Shown in pieces: positions 52,259-61,514 of a stretch of DNA of 64,000 nt. The position numbers and the translations under genes are program-made. The stretch is from Heliophilum fasciatum (GTDB lineage Bacteria > Bacillota > Desulfitobacteriia > Heliobacteriales > Heliobacteriaceae): assembly GCF_004341395.1 (NCBI RefSeq), contig NZ_SLXT01000003.1:123300-187299 (forward strand), read 5' to 3'. Position 1 is the stretch's first letter, and the number at the start of each line of letters is the position of its first letter. Under the pieces are notes generated by a model. It was not told the DNA's origin, ran no database searches, and saw only the letters and a program-made list of their open reading frames with translations.

Positions 52259-53365
52259 TTAGATCACCGTCAACGAATCCCTCAAGATCCGCTCCAAATC
52301 CCCCACGTTCGGCAACCGCGGCGTTTGGACGGTGCTCTTCGCTTGGCTGGCCTTCTCGGCAAACCAACGAATTTCGGCTTCACTATAGCGCTCGTCGTTC
52401 GCCAAAAGCCGGCCCATCCATGCCTGGAAATCATCGATCCCGTCCCGCCCCAACAGGCTCAGCACACGGCCAATCTTCTCGGCAGCCACCGCTTCATTAA
52501 AGCGCAAGTATTCGCCCAACAGTAGCCCGTTGGCCCGGCCATGCGGTACGTTATGGAAGTAGGTCAGCGAATAACCCAACGCATGCACAGCCGTCGTGCC
52601 CGTTTGGGCGATGACCATTCCCGCCAGCGTCGATGCATAAAGCAGCGCTTCCCGGTCGGCCAGCGTCAACGTTCCTGTTTCCAGCGCTTTCGCCGCCTTC
52701 GCCACATAGGCCATCGCCTCCAAGGCCAGGCTGTCGCTTACCGGCATGGCCCGCCTCGACAAATACCCTTCCACCGCATGAGACAAGGCATCGATCGCCG
52801 TATGGATCGTCAACTCCCGCGACTGGCTTGCCGTATAGCGCGCATCAAGGAAGGCGACCTTGGGAAAAACGCCCTCGTCGGCAAAGCTTTTTTTCGTCTG
52901 CTGCCCAGGATCGGTAAGAATGGAGTACGGCGTCACCTCACTGCCGGTGCCGGCCGTCGTCGGAATCGCCAGCACCGGCAGCGGCGCCACATCAAAGGTA
53001 CCGTCAAACAATTGATAGCCGCTGATCGGATTGACCGCCAGCGCAGCAATCGCCTTGGCCGCGTCCAACGGCGAACCGCCACCAATGGCGATGATCAGAT
53101 CCGGTTGCCATTGCCGCGCCGCTTCTCCGCCGGCTTCGACGACCGCCACGGTCGGGTTTTCCTCGATGCAGTCATAGACCGTCCAGGCGATCCCACGCTC
53201 GGCCAGCGCCTGCTCCACATCCGGCAAAGCACCACTAACGCGAGCCGATGCGCGTCCGGTCACCACCAACGCCCGTTTGCCCCAGCGGGCAAACTCATCG
53301 CTATGTTTACGCACACACTCGGCGCCAAAATAAATTTTTGTCGGCATGAAGAATCGAAAATTCAC
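52259..53365 (-). CDS. iron-containing alcohol dehydrogenase
   Basis: A 368-residue member of the group III (iron-dependent) alcohol dehydrogenases. The NAD(P)-binding motif is GGGSPLDAAKA. Metal ligands are in DALSHAVEGYLS (D and H), in GTTAVHALGYSLTYFH and in HNVPHGRANG. It would reduce an aldehyde or ketone with NAD(P)H. The GTG start has AGGGGGAAC upstream. No terminator was seen between it and the gene ahead. Confidence 0.93.
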   Translation of the reverse strand: MNFRFFMPTKIYFGAECVRKHSDEFARWGKRALVVTGRASARVSGALPDVEQALAERGIAWTVYDCIEENPTVAVVEAGGEAARQWQPDLIIAIGGGSPLDAAKAIAALAVNPISGYQLFDGTFDVAPLPVLAIPTTAGTGSEVTPYSILTDPGQQTKKSFADEGVFPKVAFLDARYTASQSRELTIHTAIDALSHAVEGYLSRRAMPVSDSLALEAMAYVAKAAKALETGTLTLADREALLYASTLAGMVIAQTGTTAVHALGYSLTYFHNVPHGRANGLLLGEYLRFNEAVAAEKIGRVLSLLGRDGIDDFQAWMGRLLANDERYSEAEIRWFAEKASQAKSTVQTPRLPNVGDLERILRDSLTVI

Positions 53366-53437
53366 GATGTTCCCCCTGATGATCTCATTTTTTCCCCTAT
53401 ACCCGTGCTCTACAAGCGAGACCGGCCCCCCAGCCCT

Positions 53438-54535
53438 TTACCCCGCAACGTGACTGTCGCGAAACGATTCGGCAATCTCCAGAAACCGTCGTTCCAACCG
53501 TAAGAAAGACTCGACGATGGCCGGATCAAAATGTTTCCCCGACTCCTCCCAGATGATACCGTGGGCCACTTCATGGGGCATCGGCACTTTGTAGACCCGT
53601 TTGCTGATCAGCGCATCATACACATCGGCAACGGCCATCAACCGAGCCGCAATCGGGATCTTCTCGCCGGCCAGGCCTTCCGGATAACCGCTTCCGTCCC
53701 AGCGCTCATGATGGGAAAGAGCAATTTCTTTGGCAAAACGTAAAAACGTCTCCGGCTGCTTTAGCAACATTTCGGAGCGAACAATCGCATCACGGCCAAT
53801 CGTCGTATGGGCTTTCATCAATTCAAATTCCGCGTCGGTCAACCGATCCGGTTTGAGCAAAATATTATCGGGAATCCCCACCTTACCGATATCATGGAGC
53901 GGTACCGACTGCACCAACCGGCGGATGTTCTCCGGCGTAAGAAAATCACGAAACCGCTCATGGTAACGTAAATCCAAGGCCAATTCCTTGACATACTGCT
54001 GCGTGCGCCGGAGATGCTGCCCCGTTTCATTGTCCCGCGTTTCGGCCAGCGACGCCAGGGCAAAAAGCGATACATCCTGAATCAGGGAAATTTCTTTGAT
54101 CCGCATGGCCACTTCCGCTTCCAGGTAGGCATTCTTGTCTTGGAGAAAATCTCTGGCCTGTTTGAGCATCAGATGCGTTTTGACCCGGGCAAACAAGGTC
54201 GGCGGGCTGATCGGTTTGATAATGTAGTCCACCGCCCCCAGCGCAAAGCCCTTTTGCTCGTCTTCCACTTTGCTGAGCGCTGTCAGGAAAATGACCGGGA
54301 TGTCGGCTAACCGGGGATTTTCCTTTAAACGCGTGCACGTCTCATAGCCATTCATCCGAGGCATCAAGACATCCAGCAAAATCAGATCCGGCGGCGCGGC
54401 GTTGGCGATCGCCAGTGCCATCTCCCCGTTGGTTGCAACTTTAACCTTATATAAGTCTTTTAACAAGCCACTGACCAGCATCAAGTTGTCCGGCGTGTCG
54501 TCGACTACCAGGATGACCGGTTTTTCCTCGTTCAT
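53438..54535 (-). CDS. HD-GYP response regulator (cyclic di-GMP phosphodiesterase)
   Basis: A 365-residue protein: a receiver (1-125) with phospho-acceptor D55 (LLDVLMP), a linker helix, and an HD-GYP domain with H214-D215 (LHDIGKVGIPD), HHE (275-277) and DGSGYP (280-285). It should hydrolyse cyclic di-GMP when phosphorylated or be controlled by that. Its ATG overlaps the stop of the 1444-residue hybrid kinase, so the two are translationally coupled and probably partners. Confidence 0.95.
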   Translation of the reverse strand: MNEEKPVILVVDDTPDNLMLVSGLLKDLYKVKVATNGEMALAIANAAPPDLILLDVLMPRMNGYETCTRLKENPRLADIPVIFLTALSKVEDEQKGFALGAVDYIIKPISPPTLFARVKTHLMLKQARDFLQDKNAYLEAEVAMRIKEISLIQDVSLFALASLAETRDNETGQHLRRTQQYVKELALDLRYHERFRDFLTPENIRRLVQSVPLHDIGKVGIPDNILLKPDRLTDAEFELMKAHTTIGRDAIVRSEMLLKQPETFLRFAKEIALSHHERWDGSGYPEGLAGEKIPIAARLMAVADVYDALISKRVYKVPMPHEVAHGIIWEESGKHFDPAIVESFLRLERRFLEIAESFRDSHVAG

Positions 54536-57500
54536 AACGGTTCCCCTTCCTCATCCATGCGCTCGAGCAGTTCCAGCGCTTGATCAAATTGAAAGGTCTT
54601 CAATGCTTTATCCAGTTTCTCGATCTGATCATGATCATAATGCGTCTTCCACAAACTCCGGACCGAGTCAAAAAAGTCAACCGCTTCGCTGTCAAAATCC
54701 TGCAACAGTGTTTTTAATTGCTCGACCTGCGGTGCCAACACCGACCGATCGCCTGGTGTAGGCGCCTCTACCGGATGAGCACCCAGGCTGGCAGCAAGGC
54801 CCAACCCTACGGGGGTTTCGTCACCGGGCCCGTCGCCAAGCCCCTCCCCGGCAAAATGGCCTTGGATTCCTGCTACAACCTGAGCCAACTTGCTTGCAAA
54901 CAGCACCAGCAACGGCGGAAGTTGCTCAACGTCCTCCTCTTTCCCGTACTTGAGGATTTGTTCGATAGCTGCCGCCGCCGCGCTTAGCTCCACCGCGCCC
55001 AGATTACCGGCCACACCTTTGATGCTGTGCGCCAACGAAAGCGCGGTGCTATGGTCCCGATCATCCAAGGCCAGGGCTAACCGCTCCGCCCCATCCTGGT
55101 GGTTTTCCACAAATTTACGCAAAAGCTTGCCATACAACGTGGTATTGCCGGCCACCCGGCGCAAGCCGTCATCCACCTGAATGCCCGGCAGTGATCCGAT
55201 GGTTCGCTCAGCCCCACGGACCTCGCCGGTCGGCACTACAGGGGTCGGCGCCAGGGGCACCGTCCCTTCGTTTTTGGGCTGCACAAACTGCGCCAGCGTC
55301 GTAAACAGCAACTCCGGGTCAATCGGTTTCGCCACGTGAAGATTCATCCCGGCTTCGAAACAGCGTTCTCGCTCGCTGGCCATGGCCCAGGCCGTCAACG
55401 CAATCAGTGGCAAATCCGGTTCCAGCCGCCGGATGGCGCGGGCCGCTTCAAAGCCGTCCATGATCGGCATCTCCAGATCAAGAAGTACCACATCATAGGT
55501 TCCACTTCCTGCTACGCTTTTGATCTTTTCCAGCGCTTCCTGGCCATTGTTTACCATATCCACCTGCATGCCCTGGCTTTCCAGTAGTTCGATCACGATT
55601 TGCTGGTTCACTTCGTTATCTTCCGCCACGAGCACACGGCCTCCAGCCAATCCATAATTTTGCTCTTGCAGCGGCTGAACCACAGCGCATACTTCTTGTG
55701 TCGGCACCAAAACCTGCACGATCGTATCATGAAGGAGGGAATAGCCAATCGGCTTGATTAACACACCTTCCAAACAGGCTTGCTTCGCATGATGGCGCAA
55801 TTCGTCGCGGTCGAAGGCGCTGATCATGACAATCGCCGGGATGGTCGTCAGATCGGTGTCCTTTTTCAACAGCTTCGCCGCTTGGATGCCATTCATTCCC
55901 GGCATCTGCCAATCCATAAAGACGACCGCGTAGGGATCGCTTCCGTCGCACCGGCGTACGGCCGCGATCGCCTCTTCACCGTTCACGGCCACATCGACCC
56001 GGAACTGCATGGAACGCAGATATTCCGCTACGATTTCCAAGGCCGCTGGATTATCATCGGCAACCAAAAGATGGAGCCCCTGAAGCCGCTCGGGCATCAA
56101 GCGTTGTTGCGTCTGTTGCATTTCCGCCAGGCCAAACCACGCCGTGAAACTAAACTGACTGCCCACCCGGGGTTCACTCGTCACCCAGATCGATCCTTCC
56201 ATCATTTCAACCAGCCGTTTGCAGATCGACAGTCCCAAGCCCGTTCCCCCATGCTTGCGCGTTGTGGAACCGTCGGCCTGGGTAAAGGGTTGAAACAGCT
56301 TATGGGCCTGTTCTTCCGTCAAGCCGATGCCCGTATCGCTGACCTTAAACTTCAACTGCACCTTGTTACCGATTTGCTGCAGCAATTGCACATCGATCGA
56401 CACATAGCCTTTTTCCGTAAATTTCAACGCGTTACTGACCAAGTTGGTCAACACTTGTCCCAGTCGCAGCGGATCACCAACGAGACTGATCGGCAGATCC
56501 GGCGGAATGTGATAGATAAACTCCAAGCCCTTATCGTAGGCCTTACTGCTGTTAACATCGACGACGCCGTTCAATACATCGGTTAAGGAAAAATCAATCT
56601 GCTCTAAGGCGAGATTCTGGGCTTCAATCTTAGAAAAATCAAGAATATCGTTGATGATTTGTAATAACGAGGTACCGGCATTGTAGATCTTTTCGACATA
56701 ATCGCGCTGTTTTGCCGTCAAATCGGTCTTCATCGCCAGGTACGCCATCCCGATGACGGCGTTCATGGGGGTGCGGATTTCGTGGCTCATGTTGGCCAGG
56801 AACATCGACTTGGCTTGCGTCGCTTCTTCGGCCACCATCTGCGCCTGCCGGAGCTTTTCTTCTTTTTCTTTTAGATCGCTGATATCAACGACGATGCCCG
56901 TCAGCCCGCCAGGCGTACCGTCCGATAAATGAAATCCCGAGATCCAAAACAACACATCATGCACATGGCCATCGGCAAAATGCATGCGCATAGCCCGGTG
57001 AAACAGCGAACCTTCGCGAATCACCCGCTCCGCTTGCTCCTTATACTCATCCCGATGCAGATCGGGAAAATGAGGCGTTTCATCAATGCTTTTACCGATC
57101 ATCATATCGCGGCTCAGCCCAAACGCCGCTTCATAGGCTTTGTTACATCCAAGAAAACGGGCATCGGCATCGCGATAAAAGATGGGGTTGGGAATATCAT
57201 CGAGCAATTTCGCGGTAAAGGCCAGTTGATCGGACAGTTCTTTTTGGGCTTTCCGCAGTTCCGAGATATCCTCTTGAATCGCCACAAAATGGGTAATCTC
57301 ACCGGCTTCATTCTTAATCGGCGCAACCACCAGGTTTTGCCAGTAATGCCGGCCGTCTTTTTTCTTGTTCACCATTTCACCATGCCACGGCCGGCCGGCT
57401 TTGATCGTCATCCAAAGATCCGTGAACCGTTCCGGCGGTGTCAGCCCTGACTTTAAGAACCGGGGGTTTTCCCCAATCGCTTCCTCAGGCGTATAGCCGG

Positions 57501-58866
57501 TAACCTTACAAAAGTTGGGGTTCACATATTCGATCGTTCCCTCCGGATCGGTGATCACCACCGTGACCGGACTTTGTTCCACAGCCTGAGAAAGCTTCTG
57601 TAACTCCACCGTTCGAGAACGAACTTGTTCTTCCAAGTACTCCGTTGTCTGCTGCAGTAACCGGCGCATTTCTTCGTTCGCATCCGCCAGCCGATTGATC
57701 TCGGCCCATCCCGTCTTGGCCACCGGGTTGGGAGTAAAGTCCAGACGGCCAATTCGTTCACTTTGTTCCAACAGTTGCCCTAACGGACGGCTTAACCGCC
57801 GGGACAGTTCATTGCTGAGCACAAAGGATAACCCCAATACCGTCATCAGCAAAAGCCCTAAGGCCAAATGCCAGTTCTGCCGATCATGAGCAAATTCACG
57901 TTCCGGCGCAAAGACGCCAACAACGAAACGTTTGCCACCAACGGTAACCGGTCGCATCATCGTCAGCCAACCTTCGTCGCCGCTTTTATAGTGCAGCAGC
58001 TGATCGAAACTTCCTCCCGCTTCGGACCAGCGCGTAAAGCCGGCTTGCAAGGACGGCACACCGAGCCGTTCGAGCGTAGGCAGCGCCGGTCCCCGGCCGC
58101 TGGGGGTGATCGAGAACGGAACACCGGGTAACCCCAGCACGTTGCCGTCTTGATCGAAGATCGCCACATAGCCTCGCTCACCGATCAGCACCGGACGAGT
58201 GATCCCCGAAAGATCACGCAACGACACATCCATGGCGATAACACGACGCTTACCGTTTGCATCCACATAATGAAGGGCCGCCGTGATCCCCGGTTCCGGT
58301 TTGGTAAAAAACATATACGGTGCGGTCCAAAAGACTTTCCCTGCCGGTAAACCCATGGCACCGATAAACCAAGGCCGCGTACGGCAGTCATAGGTTGTCT
58401 TATCTTCCTGCTGTTGAACGAGATTTCCTTCCCGATCCCAATAAGACCAACCTATCCATCCTGGGCGCTCTGCCGGGAATGAGTTGCCCGCTCGCCAGCC
58501 GATGTCATCTTTGTATAAGACTACTTCCCGGGAATCTTCATCGGCAAAAATCATCGCTGATAAGGACTGGTTTTGCCGAAGCACCGGCATCACCGCCCGC
58601 ACAAAGGTAGTCAGTTCACCGTCGCCCCAGACTCCCTTCGCGGCCAATTCCTGGGCGATCAACAACTGACGCTCGACGGTCGAAACAAATTCTTGGACAT
58701 GGTTATCAGTCTCCGCTGCATACTGACGCAGTTCACTGTCCGCAACATGTTCTATGGCCCGGTTAATGATCAGCTGATTCACGGCCAGTGTAAAGATCAC
58801 AATCACAATGAACACGGTCATGGACATGCCCGTAAAAAGTCCTGTACGGATTTTTATTGGTTTCAT
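54532..58866 (-). CDS. membrane-bound hybrid histidine kinase with two receivers and an HPt domain
   Basis: A 1444-residue phosphorelay protein. Membrane helices at about 12-34 and 333-350 flank an extracytoplasmic dCache-type sensor. HAMP (350-405), PAS (422-540) and PAS (548-672) follow, then HisKA with H695 ([14 protein letters not shown]) and HATPase (NLVSNALKF; GTGLGLSICKRL). Two receivers carry D985 (FMDWQMPG) and D1130 (LLDLEMP), and a C-terminal HPt domain carries H1280 (LAHSIKGVAGNLG). Phosphate can pass from H695 through a receiver to H1280 and then to the HD-GYP regulator encoded next. The start is placed at the ATG at 58866, which has GGGGGCAGG upstream; the frame opens at 58926. 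Confidence 0.95.
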   Translation of the reverse strand: MKPIKIRTGLFTGMSMTVFIVIVIFTLAVNQLIINRAIEHVADSELRQYAAETDNHVQEFVSTVERQLLIAQELAAKGVWGDGELTTFVRAVMPVLRQNQSLSAMIFADEDSREVVLYKDDIGWRAGNSFPAERPGWIGWSYWDREGNLVQQQEDKTTYDCRTRPWFIGAMGLPAGKVFWTAPYMFFTKPEPGITAALHYVDANGKRRVIAMDVSLRDLSGITRPVLIGERGYVAIFDQDGNVLGLPGVPFSITPSGRGPALPTLERLGVPSLQAGFTRWSEAGGSFDQLLHYKSGDEGWLTMMRPVTVGGKRFVVGVFAPEREFAHDRQNWHLALGLLLMTVLGLSFVLSNELSRRLSRPLGQLLEQSERIGRLDFTPNPVAKTGWAEINRLADANEEMRRLLQQTTEYLEEQVRSRTVELQKLSQAVEQSPVTVVITDPEGTIEYVNPNFCKVTGYTPEEAIGENPRFLKSGLTPPERFTDLWMTIKAGRPWHGEMVNKKKDGRHYWQNLVVAPIKNEAGEITHFVAIQEDISELRKAQKELSDQLAFTAKLLDDIPNPIFYRDADARFLGCNKAYEAAFGLSRDMMIGKSIDETPHFPDLHRDEYKEQAERVIREGSLFHRAMRMHFADGHVHDVLFWISGFHLSDGTPGGLTGIVVDISDLKEKEEKLRQAQMVAEEATQAKSMFLANMSHEIRTPMNAVIGMAYLAMKTDLTAKQRDYVEKIYNAGTSLLQIINDILDFSKIEAQNLALEQIDFSLTDVLNGVVDVNSSKAYDKGLEFIYHIPPDLPISLVGDPLRLGQVLTNLVSNALKFTEKGYVSIDVQLLQQIGNKVQLKFKVSDTGIGLTEEQAHKLFQPFTQADGSTTRKHGGTGLGLSICKRLVEMMEGSIWVTSEPRVGSQFSFTAWFGLAEMQQTQQRLMPERLQGLHLLVADDNPAALEIVAEYLRSMQFRVDVAVNGEEAIAAVRRCDGSDPYAVVFMDWQMPGMNGIQAAKLLKKDTDLTTIPAIVMISAFDRDELRHHAKQACLEGVLIKPIGYSLLHDTIVQVLVPTQEVCAVVQPLQEQNYGLAGGRVLVAEDNEVNQQIVIELLESQGMQVDMVNNGQEALEKIKSVAGSGTYDVVLLDLEMPIMDGFEAARAIRRLEPDLPLIALTAWAMASERERCFEAGMNLHVAKPIDPELLFTTLAQFVQPKNEGTVPLAPTPVVPTGEVRGAERTIGSLPGIQVDDGLRRVAGNTTLYGKLLRKFVENHQDGAERLALALDDRDHSTALSLAHSIKGVAGNLGAVELSAAAAAIEQILKYGKEEDVEQLPPLLVLFASKLAQVVAGIQGHFAGEGLGDGPGDETPVGLGLAASLGAHPVEAPTPGDRSVLAPQVEQLKTLLQDFDSEAVDFFDSVRSLWKTHYDHDQIEKLDKALKTFQFDQALELLERMDEEGEPL

Positions 58867-59055
58867 GTCGGCATCCTGCCCCCTTAACGCATCCAACCGG
58901 AAATTTACCTTCCTGCAAAATTCCATCGTTAGTCTAACTATTCGTCAAAAGTAGCGATTAGCCTTTGCACATTGTTCTCGAGAAAACAAAAAAAAGTTAC
59001 CCTGCCAGCGTGGCAACACAGTCTATCGATTTATTTGGCTGTTCCGCAGGCTCTC

Positions 59056-59077
59056 CGATGGAATCGGCTTTTTTTGT
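59056..59077 (+). terminator. terminator-like hairpin upstream of thrC
   Basis: CCGAT-GGA-ATCGG followed by C and seven T residues on the plus strand. There is no plus-strand gene just before it, so it may be an attenuator in the thrC leader. A second hairpin with a T run on the minus strand lies near 58992-59018. Confidence 0.5.
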
Positions 59078-59140
59078 ATAAAAAAATCGGCCCGTTTACG
59101 GTACAATAGAAGAGACTTTATTTCGCTAAGGAGATTGATC

Positions 59141-60529
59141 ATGCAGTATATCAGCACACGGGGACAAGTATCCCCCATCGGATTCATCGATGCTGTCTTG
59201 ATGGGACTGGCCGACGACGGCGGTTTGCTCGTGCCGGAACAAATTCCGCAAGTGGCACCGTCAATCCTCAAGCAATGGCAGGAGCTTACCTATACGGAAC
59301 TGGCCCTGGAGATTTTCTCGTTATATATTGATGACGAAATCCCCCGGGCCGATCTGCAAAAGCTCGTCGAAAGCAGTTATGCCACCTTCCGCCACACCGA
59401 AGTGACACCGCTCCAAAAGCTCAGCGACGATCGCTATGTACTGGAACTGTTTCACGGCCCGACCTTTGCATTTAAGGACGTGGCGCTGCAATTTTTAGGC
59501 AACCTTTATGCCTATGTCTCCGAGCGGCGCAATTCGGTCATCCACATTCTCGGCGCTACCTCCGGCGATACCGGTGCTTCCGCCATTGAAGGTGTGCGCG
59601 GCAAGGAAGGCATCCGCATTTGTATCCTTCATCCCCATGAAAAAGTCAGCAAAGTGCAAGAGTTGCAGATGACCACGGTGGACGACGCCAATGTGCTCAA
59701 CTTGTCGGTCAAAGGCAATTTTGATGATTGCCAGCGCATCATTAAAGATCTCTTCGCCGACATTGACTTTAAGCACCGCTATCACCTGCGCGCCATCAAT
59801 TCGATCAACATCGCCCGGATTCTGGCCCAGACCGTTTACTACTTCTACGGCTATTTCCAAGCGGTCAAGCAAGGCAGCCCGGCGAAAATTAACTTCAGCG
59901 TCCCCACCGGTAACTTCGGCGACATCTTTGCCGGTTACCTGGCCAAGAAGATGGGTCTGCCGATTCACAAGCTGATCTTGGCGACCAACGAAAACAATAT
60001 CCTCGCCCGCTTCGTCAATGAAGGCCTCTATCAACCGGGCGATTTCAAGGAAACCTACAGCCCCTCCATGGACATTCAAGTGGCCAGCAATTTTGAACGC
60101 TACTTATATTACCTCTACGGCGAAGAGGCCGGCATCGTGGCCTCGCTGATGGCGCAGTTCAAAACGGACGGCCGCCTGACCGTCTCCGGTGACATCCTGG
60201 CTCAAGTCCAAGGGGACTTCGCCGCCTACAGTGTGGCGAACGAAGCCTGCCTCGATACGATCAGCGCCTATCATCAGACTTATGGCTATTTGCTCGATCC
60301 CCATACGGCCTGTGGCGTCACCGCCGCCGATCAGCTTGCCGCCCCCGGCGAAGCCACCATCACCTTGTCCACCGCCCACCCAGCCAAGTTCGACGAAGCC
60401 ATTCAACTGCGCCAAATCAAGCAGACCTACCCGCCGCAAATCCAAGCGCTCTTCGCCAAGCCCCAGTTCCAGACGGTTGTGGACGGCACCAATGAAGCGA
60501 TCCAAGCGCAACTGGAGAAGTTTTTTTAA
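59141..60529 (+). CDS. thrC: threonine synthase
   Basis: A 462-residue enzyme that converts O-phosphohomoserine to threonine with pyridoxal phosphate. The cofactor lysine is K112 in FHGPTFAFKDVALQF, and the phosphate-binding glycine-rich loop is GATSGDTG. The length is that of the long fungal/gamma-proteobacterial type, with the SINIARILAQTVYYF block. AAGGAG is seven bases before the ATG at 59141. nudC follows after 26 bases. Confidence 0.96.
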   Translation: MQYISTRGQVSPIGFIDAVLMGLADDGGLLVPEQIPQVAPSILKQWQELTYTELALEIFSLYIDDEIPRADLQKLVESSYATFRHTEVTPLQKLSDDRYVLELFHGPTFAFKDVALQFLGNLYAYVSERRNSVIHILGATSGDTGASAIEGVRGKEGIRICILHPHEKVSKVQELQMTTVDDANVLNLSVKGNFDDCQRIIKDLFADIDFKHRYHLRAINSINIARILAQTVYYFYGYFQAVKQGSPAKINFSVPTGNFGDIFAGYLAKKMGLPIHKLILATNENNILARFVNEGLYQPGDFKETYSPSMDIQVASNFERYLYYLYGEEAGIVASLMAQFKTDGRLTVSGDILAQVQGDFAAYSVANEACLDTISAYHQTYGYLLDPHTACGVTAADQLAAPGEATITLSTAHPAKFDEAIQLRQIKQTYPPQIQALFAKPQFQTVVDGTNEAIQAQLEKFF

Positions 60530-60555
60530 TCAATGCCAACAAGAAAGCAGGACCC

Positions 60556-61347
60556 ATGAACAAAACGTTGCCGTCATCCCGCTGGTTTCTCTTTCACAAC
60601 CGTGCACTGCTAATCAAAGAAACCGATGAGGGCGCCCGCATCCTGACGGACGATGATCTGTGCACGTTGGATCTGGCCCCCGACGCGCCACAACGGATCG
60701 GCTCTTTTGACGGCCGTGACTGTTGGGTCGCCTCGGTCAACACCGGCACGGCCCCGGCAGGCTTTGCCTTCCGCGAATTACGGCAGGTGCATCCACACCT
60801 CACCGAAAACGATTTTGCCCTGGCCATGCGGGCCTTCCATATCCTCCATTGGCTAACGACGCACCGCTTCTGCGGCTGCTGCGGCCATCCCCTCCGGATG
60901 TCCGTTCAGGAAATCGCCTTACAGTGCCCCCACTGCGGCCACAGCGTCTATCCCCGGATCTCGCCGGCGATCATCGTCGCCGTAACCAAAGGCGATCAGA
61001 TCCTGCTGGCCCGGGCCAACCGCCATCCGGCCCCGCCCTGGTACAGCGTGATTGCCGGTTTTCTCGAACCGGGCGAAACGCTGGAGGAGTGTGTGCGCCG
61101 TGAAGTCAAAGAAGAAACAGGCATCGACGTCGATCACATCAAGTACTTTGGCAGCCAGCCCTGGCCCTTTCCCGATTCACTCATGGTCGGTTTTACGGCC
61201 AAGTATGCTGGGGGCGATATCTGTATCGATCCGGTAGAACTTCTCGAAGCCGGTTGGTTTTCCGCTGGTGACCTGCCGGCGTTGCCGTCCGGTTTCAGCA
61301 TCGCCAAGAAGCTGATCGATGATTTTGTGACCCGCCATCGCCATTGA
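60556..61347 (+). CDS. nudC: NADH pyrophosphatase NudC
   Basis: A 263-residue Nudix hydrolase. Four cysteines (FCGCCG and CPHCG) form the zinc site, the Nudix box runs GFLEPGETLEECVRREVKEE, and SQPWPFPDS is the signature that picks out the NADH-specific branch. It cleaves NADH to NMNH and AMP and may remove NAD caps from RNA. It is probably cotranscribed with thrC. A very strong terminator follows. Confidence 0.96.
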   Translation: MNKTLPSSRWFLFHNRALLIKETDEGARILTDDDLCTLDLAPDAPQRIGSFDGRDCWVASVNTGTAPAGFAFRELRQVHPHLTENDFALAMRAFHILHWLTTHRFCGCCGHPLRMSVQEIALQCPHCGHSVYPRISPAIIVAVTKGDQILLARANRHPAPPWYSVIAGFLEPGETLEECVRREVKEETGIDVDHIKYFGSQPWPFPDSLMVGFTAKYAGGDICIDPVELLEAGWFSAGDLPALPSGFSIAKKLIDDFVTRHRH

Positions 61348-61374
61348 TTCTGCCGCTGCGTAATTACATCAATT

Positions 61375-61416
61375 CCAAAAGACCTCAACCCTCATGCCGG
61401 GGTTGAGGTCTTTTGG
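61375..61416 (+). terminator. strong intrinsic terminator after nudC
   Basis: CCAAAAGACCTCAACCC pairs perfectly over 17 bases with GGGTTGAGGTCTTTTGG around an eight-base loop. Confidence 0.85.
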
Positions 61417-61514
61417 CGTTTACCTGCCAATAAGCTGGATATCCACGGATGTTAGCGGTTTCTCCGGCACAAACTACCGAAGAGTGAATCGGCTTCGCCA
61501 AAGGAAGATCGTCC

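Noticed and set aside
58930..59080. Cyclic di-GMP (GEMM) riboswitch before thrC or the large kinase
   Set aside because: Short GCAAAGG-like strings occur, but the paired P1-P2 arrangement and the conserved core were not found on either strand.
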